Shown piece after piece: positions 1 to 9,106 of a DNA stretch of 64,000 nucleotides. The stretch is from contig JAFKLR010000003.1 in the NCBI GenBank assembly GCA_017304685.1, positions 558,001 through 622,000 on the forward strand, written 5' to 3'. This DNA comes from Sphingobacteriia bacterium. GTDB taxonomy: Bacteria > Pseudomonadota > Alphaproteobacteria > Rickettsiales > 33-17. Below the pieces are notes generated by a model that worked only from the letters and a program-made list of their open reading frames with translations, was not told the origin of the DNA and searched no databases. Position 1 is the first letter of the stretch. Every line of letters starts with the position of its first letter. A program made the translations under genes and the position numbers.

Positions 1-467
1 GATTTTTCATCTTGCCCTCCATTATTTAATTGTGGTTGATTAGTTTCTGTAGTTCTAGGTGTAACGGATTTATTTTCTTCTTTTTCTTCTTCAAGTGAAA
101 AAGGTCCATCCATTTCGCGCTGGCGTTCATGGCCTTGCTTCTCAATTTCATTCTCTTCAGTAACATTAACATTAGTAGAGTTTTTCTTTTTATCTGCCTT
201 ATCCATTCTCTTATTAACAACAGCTCTTTTGATTGCAATACCTGCTGGAATTAATCCTGCAGCTAAAAGTGGAATTCCTAAAAAAGGGAGGCCTGCAAAA
301 ATACAAGCAAGGCCAGCAAGTCCTAAAAATACTGCAGCTAAGGCTGGTGTTTTAACATTTGCACGTTTTTTCTTATCATCAGGATGATTTTGATCATTAA
401 CCCCCTGTTGTTGTGGGTCTTTTGCTGTATTTTCTTCTTCAACTCTAACATTTGAGTCTTTAGGCAT
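1..467 (-). CDS. Hypothetical membrane protein, C-terminus cut by window edge
   Basis: An open frame on the minus strand starts at an ATG (465-467) and stays open to the left edge, giving about 155 visible residues. The N-terminus (1-36) is charged and hydrophilic. Residues 41-79 form a Gly/Ala/Leu-rich hydrophobic stretch broken by Pro and Gly, which looks like two short membrane segments in a hairpin. After it comes a Lys-rich and then Glu/Asn/Gln-rich tail. No family is recognised. Several other orphans here have the same layout of a hydrophobic hairpin within a charged protein. It is divergent from rseP, so the 162-bp gap should carry both promoters. The reading frame is clear; the function is unknown. 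Confidence 0.6.
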   Translation of the reverse strand, partial: MPKDSNVRVEEENTAKDPQQQGVNDQNHPDDKKKRANVKTPALAAVFLGLAGLACIFAGLPFLGIPLLAAGLIPAGIAIKRAVVNKRMDKADKKKNSTNVNVTEENEIEKQGHERQREMDGPFSLEEEKEENKSVTPRTTETNQPQLNNGGQDEK

Positions 468-629
468 AATAAAATCTCTTGTTTACATGGATATATTAAT
501 ATTTTAACTAATTTTTATTATTTAAACAATAGTAAATGTATTAATTTAAATATTTATTGAGTGTTATTTTAATATCTTCTATAAAAGAAATAGTGCAAAA
601 GTTTTTAATTTCAGGAAGTTGTAAACTCT

Positions 630-1739
630 ATGGAATCATTATTTAACGGAATTCATAACGTAATTTCTTTTCTTTTAATAATAACTTTAATAGTTTTCAT
701 ACATGAGCTCGGGCATTATTTAATAGCAAAATTCTATAATGTTAGGGTTAGGGTCTTTTCTATTGGTATGGGAAAGGAGCTTATAGGGAAATTTGATAAA
801 TCAGGTACCAGATGGCGCCTAAGTTTACTACCAATAGGTGGATATGTAAGTCTTTTTGGACATAATGAGTTTTTATCTCAATCAAAATACAGTCCAACTA
901 AGCTTACAGAAGTAGAAAAGTCTTACGCGTTTGATTTTAAACCAATTTATCAAAGGTGCTTGATTGTCTTCGCAGGGCCATTATTTAACTTTATATTATC
1001 ATTTATAATAATATGCAGCATATTCCTTGCTTATGGTTACACTTATGTTCCAGCAAAGATTGGTAAAGTTGTTAAAAATATGCCAGCTTATGAAGCAGGG
1101 CTAGAATCAGGTGATTTAATCACTCACTACAATGGTAAAACTATTACTTCCTTTTTTGACCTTCAACAAAACATGTTGTTAAATACCGGGGAAGAAGTCA
1201 AATTAACCGTTAAAAGACATGGTGAGGAAATAAAGTTAAAGTTAACCCCAAAAATTGAAGAAGTAGAAGATTTTGCAGGTTATAAAGTGCAAACTCCACG
1301 AATAGGAATTACAGATGCAGGTGCTGAAGTTAAACAACTTAAAGTACGTGAAGCTGTAGTTATTACTGTTGATGAAATATATAAAATGAGTGTGGCTTCT
1401 TTAACTGGCCTAAAACAAATGATTTTTGGTCAAAGAGATTTAAAAGATTTAGGAGGAATTATCAGAATTGCTGATTACTCAGGTAAATCTACACAACAAG
1501 GTTTTAAAAGAACAATGTGGTTTATTGCAGCGCTTTCACTAAACCTTGGATTATTTAATTTACTTCCGATACCTGCTCTTGATGGTGGTTATATAGTAGT
1601 TTATTTACTCGAGTCAGTAATTGGTAAAAATAATGCTGAAAGAATAAATGCTGTTGCAATTAAAGTTGGAATCGCTATTATTTTTTGCTTAATGTTATTA
1701 ACTACTTATAACGATATTAAAAGCGTAATACTCAATTAA
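630..1739 (+). CDS. rseP: RseP-type site-2 zinc metalloprotease
   Basis: Intramembrane protease of the S2P/RIP family (M50), which in other proteobacteria cuts anti-sigma factors and signal-peptide remnants in the inner membrane. The zinc motif HELGH lies at residues 25-29 in the first membrane helix. One PDZ domain spans about 140-210. The second metal-site motif, with Leu-Asp-Gly at 317-319, follows the usual NLLPIPALDGG pattern. A length of 369 residues suits the single-PDZ alphaproteobacterial form. It lies 14 bp upstream of bamA, the usual order. The genes normally upstream (cdsA, dxr) are absent; a divergent orphan is there instead. The substrate cannot be told from sequence. Confidence 0.95.
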   Translation: MESLFNGIHNVISFLLIITLIVFIHELGHYLIAKFYNVRVRVFSIGMGKELIGKFDKSGTRWRLSLLPIGGYVSLFGHNEFLSQSKYSPTKLTEVEKSYAFDFKPIYQRCLIVFAGPLFNFILSFIIICSIFLAYGYTYVPAKIGKVVKNMPAYEAGLESGDLITHYNGKTITSFFDLQQNMLLNTGEEVKLTVKRHGEEIKLKLTPKIEEVEDFAGYKVQTPRIGITDAGAEVKQLKVREAVVITVDEIYKMSVASLTGLKQMIFGQRDLKDLGGIIRIADYSGKSTQQGFKRTMWFIAALSLNLGLFNLLPIPALDGGYIVVYLLESVIGKNNAERINAVAIKVGIAIIFCLMLLTTYNDIKSVILN

Positions 1740-1753
1740 AATGGCTTAAATTT

Positions 1754-4036
1754 ATGAAAAAGCTTCTGTATACTTCAACATTATTAATTTCCTTAAATTC
1801 TCTAGCATTTGCAGAAATAATTTCTAAAGTTGAAATTTTAGGTAATAAAAGAATCGATAATGAAACTGTTAAAATGCATATTAATATTAAAGAAGGTGAT
1901 AATGTATCACAACTTCATATTGATGATGCATTAAAAAAGCTATATGCAACAGGGTTATTTAAAGACATTAAAATTGAACATGAAAAAGGTAAATTAAAGG
2001 TTTTATTAAAAGAAAACCCAATGATTTATACCGTGGCTTTAGAAGGAAATAAAAGAGTTAAAACAGAAGATATCATACCTGAATTATCACTTACTCAAAG
2101 ATCTATTTTAAATAAAAATAAAGTTCAATCTGATGTTTCTACTATTCAAAGAATATATCAAAAAAATGGTAGATATGCTGTTAGTGTTTCACCTAAAATA
2201 ATTGAGCTTCCACAAAATAGAGTAAATTTAGTTTACGAAATAAATGAAGGGCCAAAAACACTTATTGGAAAAGTGGTTTTCTTAGGGAATCAAAATGTAA
2301 GTGCAGGGAAGCTTAAAGATATTATTAATAGTAAGGAAGCTAAATGGTTCCGCTATTTAAGTAAAAGTCCAAATTTTGATATTGATAAATTAAGTTACGA
2401 TAAAGAATTAATTACTCGTTTCTACTTATCACGTGGTTATGCTGATGTAACTGTAAAAGAGCCAGTGGTTGAGCTTGATACAGATAAAAACTATTTTGTT
2501 TTAACCTTTGTTATAAATGAAGGTAAGGTTTACAAATTTGGTGATATAGCACTTGAAAGTGAAATTAAAAATGTAAATCTAGATGATCTTAAAAAGCTTA
2601 TCAAAACAAAAGAAAATGCAACATTTGATAATACAAAAATTGAAGATACTGTAAAATCAATAAACGAATATATGGGCGATAAAGGCTATGCGTTTATTGA
2701 TGTTGATCCAGAAGCAAATAAAGAAGAAGATAGAGTCAGTTTAAAATATAACATTAAAAAAGCTCCTAAATATTATGTAAATAAAATTAATATTAAAGGG
2801 AATATCAGAACTTACGATAAAGTTATTAGACGTGAATTTAAAGTATCAGAAGGCGATGCATATAAAGTTTCTGAAATTAATAACGCCGACAAAAGACTTA
2901 GAGATTTAGATTATTTTGAAACAGTTAATATTGATGTGGAACCATCAACAGAATTTGAAGATAAAATTGATATCAATGTTGATGTTAAAGAAAAATCAAC
3001 TGGCTTTATGAATTTAGCAGTTGGTTATTCCGATGGTGCAGGTCCTATTGCGAAAATTGCTTTTAGAGAATCTAATTTCGCAGGCCGTGGGCAAGATGTT
3101 TCATTAAGCGTTCAAAAAGCAAAGCGTACAACCGAATTTTCAGCAAATTTTGTTGAACCATATTTTATGGATAATGATTTTTCACTAGGCTTAGACTTTG
3201 AAAATGTTTACTTCGATAAAACTAGAGATAGTCATGCGGATAGAGCATTTAGTAGAAAATCTTATGGTTTTGGTACAGCGATTGGTTATGACTTAACTGA
3301 TAATTTAAAACACAGTGTGTTTTATAAAATTAGAAAGGACAGAATTACTGATTTATCAGAAGAGGCTTCTATTTTACTTAAAGAACAAGCTGGAACAAAC
3401 GTGTTATCATTAATTGGTCACAGTTTTAATTATAGTACATTAGATAGTAAACAATATCCAACTAAAGGATTGAATGTTGTTCTTACTCAAGAATTTGCGG
3501 GTGTAGGAGGGGATTCTTCATTCTTAAGGCATGAAATAAGATCAAGTTATTATGTTCCTGTATATAAAGAAGACGTTGTTCTTTCATTTCATGGTAATTC
3601 AGGGATAGTCAACACAGTAAATAGTAAGAAAATTATGCTTGCTGAACGTTTCTTTATTAATGGAAACGACCTCAGAGGTTTTAGAGATTACGGTGTCGGC
3701 CCACGTGATAAAAGAACTTTAGAAGCTTTAGGTGGTAATTTCTACTATACAGGGCGTGTTCAACTTTCTGTGCCACTAGGTTTACCTAAAGAATTAGATA
3801 TGAAAGGTTTATTCTTTACTGATTTTGGTAGCTTAAAAGGGCTTGATTATAAAAACTATACTAATATTACTAAATCAGGTGTATATGATAGAGGTAATAT
3901 AAGAGCGTCATATGGTACAGGTGTTGCATGGGATTCACCAGTAGGGATGATAGGCTTTAGCTATGCAGTTCCATTTAAGAAAGCACCATTTGATAAAGAG
4001 AAAAAATTCCGTATAAATATTATGTCTGAGTTTTAG
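1754..4036 (+). CDS. bamA: Outer-membrane protein assembly factor BamA
   Basis: Omp85-family core of the BAM complex, which folds beta-barrel proteins into the outer membrane. Residues 1-20 form a signal peptide ending in Ala-Phe-Ala. Repeated POTRA domains fill about 21-420. A C-terminal 16-strand-type barrel follows from about 430 and ends in Phe, the usual C-terminal residue of outer-membrane barrels. The length of 760 is normal. It is likely cotranscribed with rseP and followed by a strong hairpin at 4047-4082. The skp/ompH gene that usually comes next lies 2.7 kb away, beyond two opposite-strand genes. Confidence 0.96.
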   Translation: MKKLLYTSTLLISLNSLAFAEIISKVEILGNKRIDNETVKMHINIKEGDNVSQLHIDDALKKLYATGLFKDIKIEHEKGKLKVLLKENPMIYTVALEGNKRVKTEDIIPELSLTQRSILNKNKVQSDVSTIQRIYQKNGRYAVSVSPKIIELPQNRVNLVYEINEGPKTLIGKVVFLGNQNVSAGKLKDIINSKEAKWFRYLSKSPNFDIDKLSYDKELITRFYLSRGYADVTVKEPVVELDTDKNYFVLTFVINEGKVYKFGDIALESEIKNVNLDDLKKLIKTKENATFDNTKIEDTVKSINEYMGDKGYAFIDVDPEANKEEDRVSLKYNIKKAPKYYVNKINIKGNIRTYDKVIRREFKVSEGDAYKVSEINNADKRLRDLDYFETVNIDVEPSTEFEDKIDINVDVKEKSTGFMNLAVGYSDGAGPIAKIAFRESNFAGRGQDVSLSVQKAKRTTEFSANFVEPYFMDNDFSLGLDFENVYFDKTRDSHADRAFSRKSYGFGTAIGYDLTDNLKHSVFYKIRKDRITDLSEEASILLKEQAGTNVLSLIGHSFNYSTLDSKQYPTKGLNVVLTQEFAGVGGDSSFLRHEIRSSYYVPVYKEDVVLSFHGNSGIVNTVNSKKIMLAERFFINGNDLRGFRDYGVGPRDKRTLEALGGNFYYTGRVQLSVPLGLPKELDMKGLFFTDFGSLKGLDYKNYTNITKSGVYDRGNIRASYGTGVAWDSPVGMIGFSYAVPFKKAPFDKEKKFRINIMSEF

Positions 4037-4046
4037 TATAAATAGT

Positions 4047-4082
4047 AATTTGGTGTAAGCTAATTTTAACTTACACCAAATT
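4047..4082. terminator. Bidirectional intrinsic terminator
   Basis: Perfect 13-bp inverted repeat (4047-4059 with 4070-4082) around a 10-nt loop. It lies between the ends of bamA and the convergent ankyrin gene. The A/T-rich stem ends give a U-run in either direction. Confidence 0.8.
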
Positions 4083-4105
4083 TATTCAATACCTGCCACT
4101 ATTTA

Positions 4106-5635
4106 TTATTTTCCTTTGCTACTTGAATTAGATTTTTCTTCTTCTTTTTTTTCTCTAAATGAAATTTTAGGTTTTTTATTAGGAAAAACTTTCTCTTCTT
4201 TTTCTAATTTTCTTTTTTTACTTTCAACGGAGCTTCTTACATCAGTATTATCAACTATTATAGCATCAAGAATATGGTCGTACTCTTCTTCACTTTCCTC
4301 CCTAACATTAGTGTTGTTAGTTGTTATTTCAGGTTCATTATTTATAAGAAGTGAACTTGCATCAAATTCAAATAATTTTATTGCCTCACATTCGGATAAA
4401 TTTCCTAAATATGAACAAATTTTACCAAGTATATCGTTAGGTAAAATAATCAAATTATCATTATTATAAGTAACTACTCCATCGCCTTTTAAAATGTATT
4501 TAGAAACAAGTTTTAAGGCTCTTAAATTCTCAATTACAAAGTTAATAGCAAATTGCATATTGCCAGTTTTATTATGAAAGTAATTGATTAAATTTTGTTT
4601 TCTAAATAATTCATCGCTTTGAGTATCCTCGGTCATATTAAGAAAAAGATAAGGGGGTAATTTTCTATTTGATGGAGAAGGGTTACGCCATGCGTTATTA
4701 ATAAATAATATAGGTGGTTGTTCAACATTTTTATATTTTTCTCTAATATCTCGAGTGCTGTTACACATAAAATCGATTTCATTTTGATCGGTAAGATGTA
4801 GTCTTTTGCACAAATTTGTGTTTCGAGTTTTCCAAAAATTTTGCCAGAAAAATAGTTTGCTCTCTAATTTTTGATAAAGTTCTGAAATAATTTCATTTGT
4901 AAAAAAGTTATTTTGAATGTGAGAGAATATTTTTTGTTTAAAAGCTTCTTCACTAATCTTATGAGGGTTACTTTCACTATCTCTACTTACAATATAAGCG
5001 AGTTTAATTTCGATTGGCTCTAGCTCTTTTAAATTTATTACACAGGATAAATATATTTTTATTAATGATATATAAGGGCATACATCAAAAGATAAAAAGT
5101 TTGGAAAATTTAATTTCTTTAAAATTTGATCTTTAATAAATTCAATTTCATGTTTATCTAATTTATCTTTATATTTATTAATTATATATAAAGCTTCATC
5201 ATAATAACCATTTTCAATTGCAATATTAATTGGTGTTTTTTTATCTTTATTATTAGCATTTATATCAGCGCCGCTATTCATCAAAAGGTCAATAATCTTT
5301 TTCCTTTCTTCAACCTTTTTCTCAACATTATTTCTTTTTTTAAATAAAATATGTAAAGGATTGTTATTATTGGTATCTCGAATGTTTGGGTTAGCTTTAT
5401 GATTTAATAGTAACTCCATTAACCTCGAATCTAGCTTTACCGCTGCTTTAAATAAAGGCCTTGCGCTACTTTTTTTATTTTCCTTTTTTCCTCTTGCTAA
5501 TTGTTGATCGGGATCTTCACCTTCTTTTAAAAGTTTTTCTAAAATTTTATAATCAATATTTTTTAATTTTTTTTTAGATAAGATTTCACCGATGCTTATA
5601 TTTTCTGTAGAGATATTTTCAAGTCTTTTTTTCAT
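4106..5635 (-). CDS. Ankyrin-repeat protein with F-box-like and basic NLS-like C-terminus
   Basis: A 509-residue protein with three visible layers. Residues 57-160 hold about three ankyrin repeats; the middle one is split by a Lys/Glu-rich insertion, and the pattern is G/N-A-(D/N)-x-N after each helix pair. Residues 180-390 are helical and unassigned. Residues 395-424 contain LPNDILGKICSYL, which resembles the first helices of an F-box. The tail has an acidic stretch (about 445-455), then two basic clusters, KKRK (473-476) and KKPK (487-490), like a bipartite nuclear localisation signal. There is no signal peptide. Ankyrin plus F-box is known in Legionella AnkB and in Orientia and poxvirus Ank proteins, so a host-directed effector is plausible. 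Secretion and function are inference. The ATG at 5635 is the only good start. Confidence 0.8.
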   Translation of the reverse strand: MKKRLENISTENISIGEILSKKKLKNIDYKILEKLLKEGEDPDQQLARGKKENKKSSARPLFKAAVKLDSRLMELLLNHKANPNIRDTNNNNPLHILFKKRNNVEKKVEERKKIIDLLMNSGADINANNKDKKTPINIAIENGYYDEALYIINKYKDKLDKHEIEFIKDQILKKLNFPNFLSFDVCPYISLIKIYLSCVINLKELEPIEIKLAYIVSRDSESNPHKISEEAFKQKIFSHIQNNFFTNEIISELYQKLESKLFFWQNFWKTRNTNLCKRLHLTDQNEIDFMCNSTRDIREKYKNVEQPPILFINNAWRNPSPSNRKLPPYLFLNMTEDTQSDELFRKQNLINYFHNKTGNMQFAINFVIENLRALKLVSKYILKGDGVVTYNNDNLIILPNDILGKICSYLGNLSECEAIKLFEFDASSLLINNEPEITTNNTNVREESEEEYDHILDAIIVDNTDVRSSVESKKRKLEKEEKVFPNKKPKISFREKKEEEKSNSSSKGK

Positions 5636-5736
5636 GAGATTAACCGTAAATAGATTGAATGCTTAAATTAAGGTTTAATTATTTAATTTATTAAGCTAAT
5701 TATTAACGTTAAAAATGTAAAAAGGAAATAAAAAAA

Positions 5737-5766
5737 AGGCCTCCTAAAGAAAACTTTAGAAGGCCT
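5737..5766 (-). terminator. Intrinsic terminator
   Basis: 13-bp stem with one mismatch (5737-5749 with 5754-5766) and a 4-nt loop. On the minus strand it is followed by a U-run (A-run at 5731-5737), so it ends the gene at 5794-6450. Confidence 0.85.
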
Positions 5767-5793
5767 GGAGAGGGTATTTATGAGTAGTTGAAA

Positions 5794-6450
5794 TTAAATT
5801 TCAATAAACGAATTCATAAGTGAATCAACACCTTTAGCTTTGCTTTCTCTACGAGCCATTTCATTATCTAAAAAGCTTGGAGCAGAGTTTGATAAAGCTT
5901 CTTTAACTGAATCAGCTAAATTAATTTTTTCTTTAGCTTGCTCAGATTTACTTAAGTTTTCCATACGTAATGAATCAGATAAATCTTGTTTCATATCATA
6001 GAAGCTACTTGCTGTTAAATCTTCAACTTTTAAATTTGATTCAACTTCTGGAAGAGCTTTATTTTCTTTTGTAAATAAATTACCAACCATTTTAGCAGTA
6101 CCTGTAACAGCTTTATATGCTGTATTTGTTGTAACAGCGGCTGTTGTGCTTGCTGCACTTCCAAGTGTTGCTACATAGGTCATTCCTGCTAAGTTATTTG
6201 TAAGGGTTACAGATGGTACAACCGATGGCCAAAATGAAGCAGCTTTATAAATTAAAGTTGCGCCTAATTTACCACCACCAAATCTTGCAGCACCTAAAGC
6301 TATAGCTGAAGATAAAGGCCCCATCATTGGAATAGTAACTGGACCAAATCCTAATACGCCCATACCTGCAACTGCACCTGTACCGAGAACACCAGCCCAT
6401 TTAAGAGCAGTAGAACCCCAAGAAGACTTGTTTTCTGTATTTTTTGACAT
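5794..6450 (-). CDS. Hypothetical Gly/Ala-rich hydrophobic protein
   Basis: 218 residues of no recognised family. Residues about 14-105 are rich in Gly, Ala, Val and Pro and can form several short membrane segments. The rest (about 130-218) is polar and helical. There is no cleavable signal peptide. It sits alone between the ankyrin gene and ompH, with its own terminator downstream. The mixed Gly/Ala hydrophobic block with a soluble tail resembles other orphans in this window. Whether it is an inner-membrane protein or one inserted into a host membrane cannot be told. Confidence 0.7.
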   Translation of the reverse strand: MSKNTENKSSWGSTALKWAGVLGTGAVAGMGVLGFGPVTIPMMGPLSSAIALGAARFGGGKLGATLIYKAASFWPSVVPSVTLTNNLAGMTYVATLGSAASTTAAVTTNTAYKAVTGTAKMVGNLFTKENKALPEVESNLKVEDLTASSFYDMKQDLSDSLRMENLSKSEQAKEKINLADSVKEALSNSAPSFLDNEMARRESKAKGVDSLMNSFIEI

Positions 6451-6743
6451 TTTATATACCTATAAAAATTAAAACTGTTTTTACGATCTAGATGTATATT
6501 AATATATTATTAACCAAATGTCAATAGAGTGTTTAAAAATTAATTATTATATTGTTTGAATTTTCATCTTTTAATTAATAAGCTTTATATTTCAATAGAT
6601 TAATTTTAATTAAGAGGAGAGAGTAACGGTTTAACATACTAAAATTAATGATATTTACAAGTAAGTGATTGAAGTATAGAAAAAATTTCTTGTCTAAATA
6701 TAAATTATATGAGAATAATTTATTATCAATTTAGAGGTAAAAC

Positions 6744-7283
6744 ATGAAAGTCAAAAGTTTATCATTAATTATTTTAACCTTAATATTAATTACAGGTTCT
6801 GCTGAAGCAGCGGTAAATGCAGCTAATTATATTGTAATGGATATTGAAAAAGTTATATATAATTCAAACGCTGCACAAGATGTTCGTAAAAAATTAGAAC
6901 AGGTAAAAAATAAATTTCAGCAAGAAATTGAACAAAAAGAACAAAAATTAAAAGCTGAAGAAGATATTCTTAAAAAAGAACAACAAAAGCTTTCTCCAGA
7001 AGCCTTTGAGAAGAAAGTTCGCGATTTTCAAACCAGAATTGCTGAATTACAAAGAGGCATTCAAATTAAAAGAGGCAAATTAGAAGAAAGCTATGAAAAA
7101 GCTTTAAATCAAATTAACGAAGAAGCTGGAAAAATTATTGTTGAAATTGCTCAGGAAAAAAAAGCTGACTTAGTTCTTCCAACTAGTCAAATTCTTTTCG
7201 CTGCTGAAGATTTAAATATGAGCGAAGAACTTGCTAAAAGGCTTAATAAAAGAATTAGTAAAGTTAATGTAGACGTTAAATAG
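6744..7283 (+). CDS. skp: OmpH/Skp-family periplasmic chaperone
   Basis: Residues 1-22 are a clear signal peptide (cut after Ala-Glu-Ala). The mature part of about 157 residues has a short N-terminal strand region, a long Lys/Glu/Gln coiled coil (about 55-135) and a closing segment, as in the jellyfish-like Skp trimer that holds unfolded outer-membrane proteins. The start has a good GAGG ribosome site. Skp normally follows bamA and precedes lpxD. Here it is separated from bamA by two opposite genes and has a terminator directly downstream, so it is a single-gene unit. Confidence 0.88.
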   Translation: MKVKSLSLIILTLILITGSAEAAVNAANYIVMDIEKVIYNSNAAQDVRKKLEQVKNKFQQEIEQKEQKLKAEEDILKKEQQKLSPEAFEKKVRDFQTRIAELQRGIQIKRGKLEESYEKALNQINEEAGKIIVEIAQEKKADLVLPTSQILFAAEDLNMSEELAKRLNKRISKVNVDVK

Positions 7284-7310
7284 TAAGAACTGTCTATATT
7301 ATGCGCTATC

Positions 7311-7344
7311 AAAAGGCGGGTTATTTAAATAACTCGCCTTTTTT
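7311..7344 (+). terminator. Intrinsic terminator after skp
   Basis: GC-bearing stem (GGCGGGTTATTT paired with AAATAACTCGCC, one wobble) followed by seven T. It stops skp transcription before the convergent orphan gene. Confidence 0.85.
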
Positions 7345-7355
7345 TATTTAAAAAG

Positions 7356-8405
7356 TTAAGGGTGATTCAATACATTAGGAGTGATAGAAGATCCATTGGT
7401 TTTAATATTCCTAAAACTTATTGAATTTCGATTAAAAATTTTGCTAAGAAAATACTCGTTTTGTTTTAAAGTATATTCCTGTTTAGAGGCTTCTTCTATA
7501 AACTTATAAATTACTTCAACTGAAGGAATAAGCTTTAATTGAACTTTTTGTTCTGCCTTTCCTAAAAAATAATATAACATATTAAATTTCATTCTCAAAT
7601 CTTCAATATTCGGTGTTTGCTGCTTATCTAAATCATTTAAAATTGTTGCAATTAAATCATAATACATACTGTATAAAGTAACTTTGTCATTTAAGTGAGT
7701 CCAAACTATTGTTTTAAAGCAATGTATAGCTTTTTCATAGGTACAGGAGTAAATATTTAACAGTCCAAAATGATAATTAATTGTTCTAGAGGCAGATAAA
7801 TTTACTTGTTGTAGTAAGTCTATATTTTCGCATAGAACAAAGTATCTATTAGCATGTTCTTGAATGAGTTTAGCATTAGTAAATTGGCTAAAATCGAATT
7901 TTTTTTCAAATTGAATTAAATTATCTAATTTTAATTTTAGAAATTTATCAATTACAGCTTTGTTAAAATTATTTGCAATTAAGTCCTGTAACACCATTTC
8001 TAAGAAGTTATCGGTTTTAATTAACTGCTTCGGTGTATAATGCTTAGTGAAATATAAATTTATCACTATCAAGCATACATTACTAAATAAGGCTTTTTCA
8101 CCGTAGCTTTCGTTAGTAATACCTCGAGACTTACTAAATTTTAATAATCCGAGGAAGTCATTTATTGAATTAAATAAAACTTTTAAATCGTTACCTTCAT
8201 TTTTATATTTTTTTACTCCTAGGTAAATTTGTTCAACTAAATATGGGGTTATAGTAATATTTTCGGTAAATCCAATTAAGCTTGCAATTGATTTAAAGGT
8301 TTCATTTAAATCAATACTTTGAACAATATGAGTTAGAGGGCCATTTGTTGAAAAGGTTTCTTTAATGTTGTATTGAATATCTTTACCTATAGAGCTAAGT
8401 GACAT
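7356..8405 (-). CDS. Hypothetical helical protein
   Basis: 349 residues with no recognised family, no signal peptide and no obvious membrane segment. The sequence is predicted by eye to be almost all helix, with Leu/Phe/Tyr-rich heptad-like spacing. The part around 185-260 could hold TPR-like helix pairs (Tyr/Ala/Phe pattern). The start is well supported: AGGAGGG lies just before the ATG at 8405. It is convergent with skp and a short distance past that gene's terminator. Function unknown. Confidence 0.65.
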   Translation of the reverse strand: MSLSSIGKDIQYNIKETFSTNGPLTHIVQSIDLNETFKSIASLIGFTENITITPYLVEQIYLGVKKYKNEGNDLKVLFNSINDFLGLLKFSKSRGITNESYGEKALFSNVCLIVINLYFTKHYTPKQLIKTDNFLEMVLQDLIANNFNKAVIDKFLKLKLDNLIQFEKKFDFSQFTNAKLIQEHANRYFVLCENIDLLQQVNLSASRTINYHFGLLNIYSCTYEKAIHCFKTIVWTHLNDKVTLYSMYYDLIATILNDLDKQQTPNIEDLRMKFNMLYYFLGKAEQKVQLKLIPSVEVIYKFIEEASKQEYTLKQNEYFLSKIFNRNSISFRNIKTNGSSITPNVLNHP

Positions 8406-8606
8406 TTACCCTCCTATTAAAATGATTTAAATCATTTAAGGTAAAAATTAAAAAAGTCAAGAAAATCAATGACTTAAATAAAAATTTTAAAAAATAAAAT
8501 TAAAAAACTAATATTTATATTTAATTATAAAATTTACATATTTGATTTAAATAGAAGTATTTTAAAAGATATTTAACGTATATTTGAAAAAATAATGAAT
8601 AAAGAG

Positions 8607-8636
8607 TTGATATCTGTAATAAAGCCTGTTTATAAT
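8607..8636 (+). promoter_or_regulatory. Sigma-70-type promoter
   Basis: TTGATA (8607-8612), an 18-nt spacer, then TATAAT (8631-8636). It is 38 nt upstream of the DUF1640-like gene start. Five of six and six of six consensus bases match. Confidence 0.55.
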
Positions 8637-8674
8637 TTACTAATGATTTATTAAGTTGTAATGGAGTAATTTGC

Positions 8675-9106
8675 ATGTTAGAAACTACTAATAAAGTAAT
8701 TGATACTTTATCAATATCAAAAGCTTTACAGGAAGCTGGCTTTGATAACCCTCAAGCTGAAGCAATTAGCCAATTAGTTGGTGATATCATTAGTAAAATG
8801 AATTTTGATCCTGATGTGGAAAGAGCTAATATTGAAACAAAAGTTGCTGACTTAAAAATTGATTTAGATAAAAAACTTACCGATAACCATTCAGATTTAG
8901 AAAAGGCTTTAGCTAGCTTCGTTCATCAAGACCAATTAGATGCTAGAATTCAAGATTCAGATGAAAAAAATAAATCTGAATTTGATAATATTCGTAAGGA
9001 AATGCAAAATTATTTCTATAAAGTAATTTTAAGCTTAGGTACTCTTATGACTACTTTAATAGGGTTAGTAGTAACCTATTTCGAATTTAGAAAAAACTTT
9101 CATTAA
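8675..9106 (+). CDS. DUF1640/CCDC90-like coiled-coil membrane-anchored protein
   Basis: A 143-residue protein with the layout of the DUF1640 family, related to mitochondrial CCDC90B/MCUR1: an N-terminal helical head (about 8-40) with the Ala-Gly-Phe-x-x-x-Gln-Ala-Glu-Ala pattern, a long Asp/Lys/Leu coiled coil (about 50-112), and one C-terminal membrane helix (about 115-136). Such proteins probably form trimeric stalks on the inner membrane. The bacterial role is not established. It has a good own promoter upstream. Its last 4 bp overlap the convergent recN end. Confidence 0.75.
   Translation: MLETTNKVIDTLSISKALQEAGFDNPQAEAISQLVGDIISKMNFDPDVERANIETKVADLKIDLDKKLTDNHSDLEKALASFVHQDQLDARIQDSDEKNKSEFDNIRKEMQNYFYKVILSLGTLMTTLIGLVVTYFEFRKNFH

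Noticed and set aside
26-238. Minus-strand 70-residue frame near the left edge
   Set aside because: It is a shadow in another frame of the longer partial gene that starts at 467.
4116-4469. Plus-strand frame opposite the ankyrin gene
   Set aside because: Ser/Leu-rich antisense of Lys/Glu-rich coding; no start signal or family.
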